From a bacterium (GTDB lineage Bacteria > Bacillota > Clostridia > Lachnospirales > Lachnospiraceae), in assembly GCA_030539165.1 (NCBI GenBank), contig JAUNSO010000005.1:52790-116789 (forward strand): DNA of 64,000 nucleotides, given 5' to 3'. Each line of letters begins with the position of its first letter. Within the stretch, counting starts at the first letter, position 1. The notes under the pieces are model-generated. The model saw only the letters and a program-made list of their open reading frames with translations. It did not search any database and was not told the origin of the DNA. The translations under genes and the position numbers were made by a program. This document shows, piece after piece, positions 58,968 to 64,000 of this stretch.

Positions 58968-58996
58968 AGAGCCGATTGATTATCTTTGTCGGCTCT
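58968..58996. terminator. Bidirectional terminator of the Cas7 operon and the 54-aa gene
   Basis: Stem AGAGCCGA/TCGGCTCT. On the plus side it is followed by CTGTATTTTATATTTTTTT, on the minus side by TTTTTAC. The sequence is nearly the same as the terminator at 61172-61198 on the other side of the Cas7 operon. Confidence 0.85.
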
Positions 58997-59003
58997 CTGT
59001 ATT

Positions 59004-59588
59004 TTATATTTTTTTGAATAACATTGTCTGTATTTTCTCCCAGTACTCTGTTAATCCCGGTTCATAATCCATTACATTAACTATATCCTGTATCTCTTTC
59101 TGATTTCCATATGATAAATAAAATGATTTATCCGATCCCGTTTTTTGCAGAGATTTAATTGTTGTCCCACATATTTGATTTAGCATACTGTTAATTCCGC
59201 CTAGCATCTTCTCTGTTCCATATACACGGATTCTGACTTTTTTATATTTCTTTCCCCTGTCTCCACTATATGCCGTTTGCCAATCAGCTCTTGAATGTAT
59301 TTCGAGATAGGCCTTTAGAAAATCAATACCGGCTGATTCCGGAATTGTCCTATCTGCGTCATTTCTTTTTCCGTATCCTATGTCACACAAACTCTTTATA
59401 TCAACGGAATACATTTTTAATACGTACTGCGGTTTTCCGTTTATTATTTGTCCGTATACCGTATTACAAGTTGATTGAGCTACCTGATCTAAAAAAAATT
59501 TGTTTTGATGTCGCACAACAATTGCATTCTCTGTACATGATGATGTTGCAAAAATAATACCAAGCTGGTAGTCATTAAATGTTATCAT
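59004..59588 (-). CDS. LAGLIDADG-fold protein with degenerate catalytic motifs
   Basis: 194 aa from the second of two adjacent ATG codons (59588), which has AGAGG 6 nt upstream; the first ATG (59591) is also possible. Two LAGLIDADG-like halves can be seen. In the first, YQLGIIFATSSCTENAIVVRHQ (split: YQLGIIFATSS, then ENAIVVRHQNKFFL) stands where LGLIFADGS is expected; in the second, FLKAYLEIHSRADW stands for FLRGFFDGDGS, followed by VRIRVYGTEKMLGGINSML. Both catalytic Asp positions are lost, so DNA or RNA binding without cleavage is likely (inference). It overlaps the cas7 end by 14 nt. Not a Cas5 or Cas8 by eye. Confidence 0.65.
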   Translation of the reverse strand: MITFNDYQLGIIFATSSCTENAIVVRHQNKFFLDQVAQSTCNTVYGQIINGKPQYVLKMYSVDIKSLCDIGYGKRNDADRTIPESAGIDFLKAYLEIHSRADWQTAYSGDRGKKYKKVRIRVYGTEKMLGGINSMLNQICGTTIKSLQKTGSDKSFYLSYGNQKEIQDIVNVMDYEPGLTEYWEKIQTMLFKKI

Positions 59589-60411
59589 CATAAACCTCTA
59601 ATTCTATTCCCGGAATAATATCTGGATTAACTCTATAATATGGAAATACATCAATAGGCTCAATATGCAGTAATCTATGTATATACGATGATGATTTTGT
59701 GCCTAAAGGACAATTATGTGTCCACCAATATAGAGCCAGAGACATACTCCCACCAGGGCGCGCTGCGCTTGCATCATTATCAAGCATATGTATGATAGAC
59801 TGTTTTAAATCATCTACATCATCATCACTAAATCCCGTTAGACCCGCGAGTTGTGGAAAAATAGAACCATACGACACATACACACCCTTATCCACTATAT
59901 ATTTTAATCCAAATGTACTTGAATCCTTTTTAAATGGATCGTCATCAATCAAATCATTGTTGATGCATTTGGTTATATTTACTGTGTGTATATCAATCAA
60001 ATCCAAGCTTCTGGCGGTCCCGACTGTCACAGGGCCGCGTACCCCTATAGATATACTCCCGGACTTTGTTTTTAATGCAAACACTTGTCCAAATGTCCTG
60101 ACATCTATCCACTTTGAGCATGCATGTTTTACAAACTCTTGATCATCTTTTTTCTTTATAAACTCTGCTAAAATATTGTCCGACTCGACTTTTTCTTTGA
60201 TTGATACTTTACCGATAGAATTACAATCTCCTATATTAAGTACATTCTGGCCATCAATGGCCATCTGATTTCTGATTTTGTGCTTTACACACACGTCTGT
60301 CATCAGACCATAACCATCATAATCCTGTCTCGGTCTGTTTCCTCCTGTCGGGTCTCCATTTGGGTTACATCTTTCTGCCGTCATAACAATTGCAAAATCA
60401 ATTTTATTCAT
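59575..60411 (-). CDS. Orphan type I-C Cas7 (Csd2) homologue
   Basis: 278 aa, full length for Csd2. The start is ATG 60411 (MNKIDFAIVMT) with GAGGGGG 6 nt upstream, overlapping the HTH gene stop by 8 nt. Family hallmarks are NPNGDPTGGNRPRQDYDGYG near the N-terminus, DVCVKHKIRN, WIDVRTFGQVFA, ISIGVRGPVTVG, ITKCIN and NDASAARPGGSMSLALYWW. In type I-C Cascade several Cas7 copies coat the crRNA. No cas3, cas5, cas8c, cas4, cas1, cas2 or repeat array is nearby. It is the third gene of a prophage operon with its own promoter and terminator. Confidence 0.9.
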   Translation of the reverse strand: MNKIDFAIVMTAERCNPNGDPTGGNRPRQDYDGYGLMTDVCVKHKIRNQMAIDGQNVLNIGDCNSIGKVSIKEKVESDNILAEFIKKKDDQEFVKHACSKWIDVRTFGQVFALKTKSGSISIGVRGPVTVGTARSLDLIDIHTVNITKCINNDLIDDDPFKKDSSTFGLKYIVDKGVYVSYGSIFPQLAGLTGFSDDDVDDLKQSIIHMLDNDASAARPGGSMSLALYWWTHNCPLGTKSSSYIHRLLHIEPIDVFPYYRVNPDIIPGIELEVYDDNI

Positions 60412-60745
60412 TTTCTTCCCCCTCAAATACCGTGTAAGCTACCAATGCAACAAGGTAGTCCGCTACTTTATTGTCCCCGCTTTCCCAGTCCTGCAGAGTA
60501 CGTCTGGGGATCCCGTATGTCTCATAAAAACTTATCTGAGACAATCCAAGCATACTCCGCAAGTACCTTATTGACAGTTTACTCAGATTATAAATTCTTG
60601 TCAAAATTTCTGCTACTTTACTGGCATCATCAGTTGGTGAATATTTATCCATCCAATCCTGCCATCCACGTTCTGCGATGTACATATCTACATCATTGTA
60701 ATCCTTTGCTTCATCATAAAACTTTTTAAACAAATCATACTTCAT
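60404..60745 (-). CDS. Helix-turn-helix protein, candidate operon regulator
   Basis: 113 aa. The N-terminal part (residues 1-60) is helical and acidic (YDEAKDYNDVDMYIAERGW). A HTH follows at about 65-100 (LGLSQISFYETYGIPRRTLQDWESG). SD GGAGGG upstream. It overlaps cas7. The most likely role is autoregulation through the palindrome in the operon promoter, in the manner of Aca proteins of anti-CRISPR loci; this is inference from layout. Confidence 0.82.
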   Translation of the reverse strand: MKYDLFKKFYDEAKDYNDVDMYIAERGWQDWMDKYSPTDDASKVAEILTRIYNLSKLSIRYLRSMLGLSQISFYETYGIPRRTLQDWESGDNKVADYLVALVAYTVFEGEENE

Positions 60746-60767
60746 AGTTTTCCCTCCATTGTTAATC

Positions 60768-60787
60768 CTCCCCGGTTTCCCGGGGAG
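60768..60787 (-). other. GC-rich stem-loop between operon genes
   Basis: A perfect 8-bp stem CTCCCCGG/CCGGGGAG with a 4-nt loop, in the gap between the 70-aa gene and the HTH gene, without a T run. It could stabilise the upstream mRNA, act as a weak terminator or be a processing site that sets different expression of the first gene. Confidence 0.55.
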
Positions 60788-60798
60788 CTGATTATTAT

Positions 60799-61011
60799 CT
60801 ACATGTTCTGATATTCAGTTGTTTTCTGTACCATTTCTTCATACTTCTTTATTGTATCTTCTTTTGATACTCTGTGACTTACAACTTTATCATGATAATC
60901 CTGATCTGCGAATTTTTCAGCTTCATTTTTATCTTCGAAGCAGGCTGTTAAATCTCTGTCTACTCCCCATGTTCTGAAGTTAACTGTATAAAATGTTCTT
61001 GATGTTGTCAT
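60799..61011 (-). CDS. Small prophage protein (70 aa), first gene of the Cas7 operon
   Basis: 70 aa, not recognised. Start ATG with AGGAAG 7 nt upstream. Short beta-like N-terminus (RTFYTVNFRTWGVDRD) and a charged helical C-terminal half. No signal peptide or membrane segment. Being the promoter-proximal gene followed by an HTH gene, it is in the position of a small anti-CRISPR or toxin/antitoxin-like effector, but nothing in the sequence proves a function. Confidence 0.65.
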   Translation of the reverse strand: MTTSRTFYTVNFRTWGVDRDLTACFEDKNEAEKFADQDYHDKVVSHRVSKEDTIKKYEEMVQKTTEYQNM

Positions 61012-61025
61012 ATTTTTCTTCCTGT

Positions 61026-61093
61026 GCTACAATGTAGCTACCTTTCTTATTGATTGGTGCCGTCCTGGTTAACTTAGCGGTTGTTGGGACGGC
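61026..61093 (-). other. Structured 5' leader of the Cas7 operon
   Basis: Two stem-loops lie between the promoter and the first gene: GCCGTCC/GGACGGC (61059-61065 with 61087-61093, 21-nt loop) and GCTAC/GTAGC (61026-61030 with 61034-61038) directly before the SD. On the minus strand neither has a T run. Confidence 0.45.
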
Positions 61094-61112
61094 TTTGTTA
61101 TTTGTTAATATA

Positions 61113-61141
61113 AACATAGCACGTTATACGTGCTATGTCAA
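61113..61141 (-). promoter_or_regulatory. Promoter with embedded perfect palindrome (Cas7 operon)
   Basis: Minus-strand TTGACA (61136-61141), a 17-bp spacer and TATGTT (61113-61118) with an extended TG. A perfect 11-3-11 palindrome, ACATAGCACGT-TAT-ACGTGCTATGT on the plus strand (61114-61138), fills the spacer and touches both core elements. A repressor bound here would exclude RNA polymerase. Confidence 0.88.
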
Positions 61142-61171
61142 CACTTATTTTAAAATTATTTAAGAAAAAAA

Positions 61172-61198
61172 GAGCCGAAGGATTATCTCCATCGGCTC
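61172..61198 (-). terminator. Terminator after the endolysin gene
   Basis: Stem GAGCCGA/TCGGCTC, followed on the minus strand by TTTTTTTCTT. It ends the prophage late/lysis transcript and separates it from the Cas7 operon promoter. Near-duplicate of 58968-58996. Confidence 0.85.
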
Positions 61199-61262
61199 CC
61201 TGTATCTCGTAATAAATCATATATTTCCACGTCACTATTAACTATATCTATCCATTATGTGA

Positions 61263-61985
61263 CTACATATCACAGATAAGTGCTCTCCGTGTGATCTGTC
61301 CACAAATTCTATCCGGCTCAATTTTTGCTGATTGCTGAAATGCTTCCAGAGCTGCATCCGTTATGGCTTCAAATGATCCATGTACATTCACCGGAATATT
61401 GTAGCCGGCTTCGATCAATTCAAACTGCAACCATCTGACATCTTGTCCCACCATACCAATATACAGATTTCGTACCGGTTCAATATATGGGTTCTTGGTC
61501 TTCCACGTCCCGGGCACTTTCTTTGTAATGTCATATGACAGTTCTCTGAATGTCAATCCATACTGCCACTTGGTTGCGGCAACCTTTTGCTTGACGGTTC
61601 CATAATTAATACCCTTTGCCTCAACGTCAAAAAGCACTGATCCGTTACCGAGATAAACACCTACATGACCAGATTTCCACAGCGCCGTTCCTGGAGCCAT
61701 GTCAGCTATAGCTGATATTGGTAGCCGCGTATATGCCGCAGAATACATCTGCGCGGATCCAATTACCTTACCGGTGTACGCGCTGATCAGCCCACTGCAA
61801 TCTGTCGCAATCTGCCCGATGTACCTGCAGGCCTTTGTTATGTACGCTGCAGTATAGATGTTTGGATACGCTTTGGCCAGACGTTTGATCTTTTCCTCTG
61901 TCACGATCTCCATCTTAAATCCATATACATACGGTGTACCTATCTTACTGACTGCATAATCAGCCAATCCTTGCCCTGTAAGCAT
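61263..61985 (-). CDS. Phage endolysin: NlpC/P60 peptidase plus peptidoglycan-binding domain
   Basis: 240 aa from ATG 61985 (MLTGQGLADYAVSK), 1 nt after the holin stop, with AGGTGG upstream. The NlpC/P60 domain (about residues 1-150) has the catalytic Cys in ATDCSGLI and His in SGHVGVYLGNG. A C-terminal PG_binding_1 domain (about 175-238) contains GQDVRWLQFELIEAGY and FEAITDAALEAFQ. No signal peptide, so export relies on the holin. It cleaves the peptide stem of peptidoglycan at lysis. Confidence 0.9.
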   Translation of the reverse strand: MLTGQGLADYAVSKIGTPYVYGFKMEIVTEEKIKRLAKAYPNIYTAAYITKACRYIGQIATDCSGLISAYTGKVIGSAQMYSAAYTRLPISAIADMAPGTALWKSGHVGVYLGNGSVLFDVEAKGINYGTVKQKVAATKWQYGLTFRELSYDITKKVPGTWKTKNPYIEPVRNLYIGMVGQDVRWLQFELIEAGYNIPVNVHGSFEAITDAALEAFQQSAKIEPDRICGQITRRALICDM

Positions 61986-61986
61986 A

Positions 61987-62298
61987 TTAATCACCACCTG
62001 TCTTGCTGATCTGTGTGATCAGCTGCATAACCTTGTCGTATCCAACCATAGCTCCTAACCAGTTACCTGCAGCCAGCAAAAACATCATAATAATATTTAA
62101 TGCTGAAAACGGAATATCCAGTAACAGATATGCCACAGCAGATACTGATAATCCGATTACAATTGCTACTACCAGTGCAATCATATTTGAGGAGTATGTC
62201 AGCTGCTTATCCTCAAATACCTTTTTTAATGCCTGCGTCATCATAGCGGTGATTGCTGCACAAATCGTTAATAATCCTAAAAATAATTCTAGTGTCAT
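61987..62298 (-). CDS. Phage holin
   Basis: 103 aa with three hydrophobic segments (about residues 5-22, 38-60, 65-85) and a short polar C-terminus. It sits directly ahead of the endolysin gene, its start overlapping the stop of the gene before (TAATG). Holin identity is from topology and position. Confidence 0.8.
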   Translation of the reverse strand: MTLELFLGLLTICAAITAMMTQALKKVFEDKQLTYSSNMIALVVAIVIGLSVSAVAYLLLDIPFSALNIIMMFLLAAGNWLGAMVGYDKVMQLITQISKTGGD

Positions 62299-62663
62299 TA
62301 CACTACCTCCTGTTCTAGGGCTTCAGCCCTGTTGACGTCCTTAAACTTCCTACAGTTTTCTACTTTTGACTTCCACACAATAAATCCTGTGTGAATACCT
62401 AATTCCGTGAATGCAGCAGTATCTACCGTACAGATTGGTGATAGATCTGTGATTCCTAACTTCCCTGAGAAGATCACAATCGTAAATGTCGCAATTGTCG
62501 TTGCCGTCACAAAGATCACATTGTACAGATACAGCTTGTCCATCTTGCCCCATTTCTTAGGCCGATATAAATCAAGTCTGGATTTTCCTGTAAAATACAT
62601 ATCAGCCGCCCACATTAGGAGTGCACCGGTGCACATCCCAATCACGAAAATTATCACGCTCAT
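62298..62663 (-). CDS. Prophage membrane protein of the lysis region
   Basis: 121 aa with two hydrophobic segments (about residues 2-20 and 47-68) and a charged C-terminal tail. Not recognised. Its ATG overlaps the upstream stop (ATGA) and its stop overlaps the holin start, so it is translated as part of the lysis cassette; a second holin or holin-antagonist is possible. Confidence 0.7.
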   Translation of the reverse strand: MSVIIFVIGMCTGALLMWAADMYFTGKSRLDLYRPKKWGKMDKLYLYNVIFVTATTIATFTIVIFSGKLGITDLSPICTVDTAAFTELGIHTGFIVWKSKVENCRKFKDVNRAEALEQEVV

Positions 62664-62962
62664 TCTTTTTGCACTCCCTCAACTTTATCCATGCGCTTAT
62701 GTAATGACTTGATACTGTTTTCCGCTACTGCCAAGCGTTCCCCCTGTGCATTCACTCTCTCAGTGGTTGTCCTATTTTCAACTTTGATTTCTTTTAGGTC
62801 ATCCGATATGGACTCTAACTTGACTATCACAGCGGTACTCCTCTCGCTTCCCGCTTTAGCTTCGTCTTTATCATCCTTGTTGTTCTTTCTCATTGCCTGA
62901 AATACGTTGAATGCCAGCGACGCAATTGCAATAATTACTGCCGCTGTTAGTTCTATTGTCAT
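62660..62962 (-). CDS. Prophage membrane-anchored coiled-coil protein (XhlA-like layout)
   Basis: 100 aa from ATG 62962 (MTIELTAAV), with AGGAGG 8 nt upstream. One membrane helix at the N-terminus (about residues 6-24) and a long heptad-type coiled coil (about 45-95, KLESISDDLKEIKVENRTT). This layout occurs in phage lysis-accessory proteins of the XhlA kind, though there the helix is often C-terminal, so the assignment is loose. Confidence 0.7.
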   Translation of the reverse strand: MTIELTAAVIIAIASLAFNVFQAMRKNNKDDKDEAKAGSERSTAVIVKLESISDDLKEIKVENRTTTERVNAQGERLAVAENSIKSLHKRMDKVEGVQKE

Positions 62963-63075
62963 TGGTTTTTCCTCCTGCTGTCTCGAATTGATATTGTTAT
63001 CCCTGTCACCATACAAATTACTGTAAAACATGAAAAGATTAGTATAGACGTATTCTCAATTACTACTTTCATCAT
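62959..63075 (-). CDS. Small single-helix membrane peptide (38 aa)
   Basis: 38 aa: MMKVVIENTS, a hydrophobic helix of about 20 residues, then a basic tail RDSRRKNQ. It overlaps the 49-aa gene before it and the coiled-coil gene after it (ATGA-type overlaps), and has GAAGGTG upstream. Probably a small lysis-region membrane peptide. Confidence 0.6.
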   Translation of the reverse strand: MMKVVIENTSILIFSCFTVICMVTGITISIRDSRRKNQ

Positions 63076-63221
63076 CTTTTCCGCACCTTCTCTCGAATGC
63101 TCCGTAGCTTATCTTTTAAAACATCAATTAACCCCTTTTCATATTCTTCTTTAATTTCTGGCGCTTCTCTTTGTTGGAATCCGCCCAAAGAATTGTTTCC
63201 ATACAAATCCTCATAATTCAT
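63072..63221 (-). CDS. Small prophage protein (49 aa)
   Basis: 49 aa, not recognised; MNYEDLYGNNSLGG followed by a highly charged helix (EYEKGLIDVLKDKLRSIREK). SD GGGGAG 8 nt upstream. It is the first gene after the terminator at 63243-63276 and leads the lysis cassette. Confidence 0.65.
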   Translation of the reverse strand: MNYEDLYGNNSLGGFQQREAPEIKEEYEKGLIDVLKDKLRSIREKVRKR

Positions 63222-63242
63222 AGATTCATCTCCCCTCGTAAA

Positions 63243-63276
63243 AAGGCTTGATTAGTATTTCTACTAACCAAGCCTT
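63243..63276 (-). terminator. Terminator inside the prophage late region
   Basis: A 15-bp stem with one G-T pair, AAGGCTTGGTTAGTA/TACTAATCAAGCCTT, 4-nt loop, followed on the minus strand by TTTTTAC. It lies between the tail-region genes and the lysis cassette, so lysis genes need readthrough, antitermination or their own promoter. Confidence 0.85.
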
Positions 63277-63294
63277 CACAATCGCCTTTTGGAT

Positions 63295-63402
63295 TTAATT
63301 ATCCGCATTCAACTTTTCTTCGACTGCTGCCCTCCATCTCTCTGGGACATCTTTTAAATACATCTTTCCTGATTTAATTCTCTTAACATAAAAGGCCACC
63401 AT
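63295..63402 (-). CDS. CD1375-like small phage protein (35 aa)
   Basis: 35 aa; pattern YVKRIKSGKMYLKDVPERWRAAVEEKL (two parts: YVKRIKSGKMYLKDVP and ERWRAAVEEKL) resembles the CD1375 family found after tail-fibre genes in clostridial phages. SD GGAGGTG 5 nt upstream. It begins 2 nt after the stop of the preceding gene. Confidence 0.7.
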   Translation of the reverse strand: MVAFYVKRIKSGKMYLKDVPERWRAAVEEKLNADN

Positions 63403-63404
63403 AT

Positions 63405-63848
63405 TTACACCTCCCCAGCTACCAGATTAGCTAATTCTTCTATGGCTGCATCTTGTGTCTCCTGATCCTCCTGAATCTTTGTTACCGTTTTTTCGATAAC
63501 TGTTGGCTTACTCAGTGTCACAGTGGTAATGTTGTGAGCCTCCTCTGCAAATCCGCTCACTGTAGTATCATCCTCAGTTGTGTAATCAGTATCAGTAACT
63601 ACATTGTACCTTGTGCTGACTGTATCAAGTTTTGTAAAGCCTGCATATGCCATCAGTAACGATTCTGATTCTGCCAATCCCGTCTGATCTACTGACATCA
63701 CTTCAATTTTTCTCACGTTGTCAGTATTCATCTTTGCAACTAGGACTCCCAGATCAACATCATGCACTGAAAATGATAATACTGTATCCGTTGCATTTAA
63801 GCTCTTGATGTCATACTCTTGTCCGTCTACTAATTTAATTCTTTCCAT
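63405..63848 (-). CDS. Prophage protein of the tail/lysis junction
   Basis: 147 aa from ATG 63848 (MERIKLVDGQEYDIKSL), with AAGGAG 9 nt upstream. Beta-rich N-terminal half, Thr-rich middle and a helical C-terminus (KIQEDQETQDAAIEELANLVAGEV). Not recognised; such proteins commonly follow tail-fibre or baseplate genes and may be a fibre chaperone or accessory. The remaining 150 bp to the window end show no further credible complete gene. Confidence 0.7.
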   Translation of the reverse strand: MERIKLVDGQEYDIKSLNATDTVLSFSVHDVDLGVLVAKMNTDNVRKIEVMSVDQTGLAESESLLMAYAGFTKLDTVSTRYNVVTDTDYTTEDDTTVSGFAEEAHNITTVTLSKPTVIEKTVTKIQEDQETQDAAIEELANLVAGEV

Positions 63849-64000
63849 GTTCTCATTCTCCTTCTTTTTATTATTTATCTGAAAAGCTATCTGCTTTTTC
63901 ATTCATATTTATCAACTAAAATAAGACCATAAAGTTTTACTCTACAGTCAATTTTATCTATTATTCTATTTATAATTCAATCCCACTATATAGCAATTTA

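Noticed and set aside
59004..59588. Cas5 or Cas8 identity for the gene after cas7
   Set aside because: No Cas5 N-terminal RAMP pattern and far too short for Cas8; the LAGLIDADG-like pattern is a better match.
63903..64000. Possible end of another phage gene at the right edge
   Set aside because: All minus-strand frames meet stops within the last 60 bp, leaving at most a 9-14 residue tail that cannot be identified.

Overview
The window looks like a chromosome piece from a spore-forming, meso-DAP-type member of the Lachnospiraceae (Clostridia). The reasons are the sporulation genes spoIIGA-sigE-sigG beside a division and cell-wall (dcw) cluster, a MurE with the DNPR signature of meso-diaminopimelate addition, a PASTA kinase/PP2C pair in the priA-def-fmt-rsmB-rlmN-rsgA-rpe operon, and Gram-positive style promoters and Shine-Dalgarno sites. 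I saw no rRNA, tRNA, insertion sequence or CRISPR array.

Layout. 1-18045, almost all on the minus strand: ychF, then the dcw cluster read right to left (mraZ, rsmH, an FtsL-like gene, two class B penicillin-binding proteins, mraY, murD, ftsW, murA, ftsQ), ftsZ with its own promoter, spoIIGA, sigE, sigG, a YlmC/YmxH gene and the start of nrdR. MraZ has a four-fold 10-bp operator array. ftsW carries an in-frame amber codon. 18176-34204, minus: one very large signalling operon. It has an XRE-PAS regulator broken by one extra G in a G6 run, a REC-GGDEF-EAL-REC protein, four hybrid histidine kinases, two Hpt proteins and a solute-binding lipoprotein, mostly with overlapping ends. 34448-37565: a B12-type radical SAM protein, a HAD phosphatase and a UbiA-type DPPR-synthase-like prenyltransferase. 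37598-49115, minus: the housekeeping operon priA-def-fmt-yugP-rsmB-rlmN-stp-prkC-rsgA-rpe. 49450-54523, plus: a MacAB-like efflux system with two tandem permeases. 54524-58402, minus: STAS protein, cardiolipin synthase, C_GCAxxG_C_C protein, murE.

From about 58.6 kb to the right end the DNA is prophage-like. 61263-63848 is the end of a late operon, with a lysis cassette of small membrane proteins, holin and NlpC/P60 endolysin. Beyond the endolysin terminator, in the usual place for lysogenic-conversion ('moron') genes, is a self-contained minus-strand operon. A promoter with a perfect 11-3-11 palindrome drives a 70-aa protein, an HTH protein, a full-length orphan Cas7 of type I-C (Csd2) and a degenerate LAGLIDADG-fold protein. 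No other cas gene and no array is present. Near-identical terminators bracket this operon. It is the best candidate here for an undescribed system: small gene plus HTH plus palindromic promoter is the layout of anti-CRISPR operons, and a lone Cas7 could be a Cascade decoy or part of a minimal RNA-guided device.

Limits: all functional calls are from reading protein sequence, motifs and gene order by eye; no database search was run. The ftsW amber codon and the G6 frameshift could be sequencing errors.
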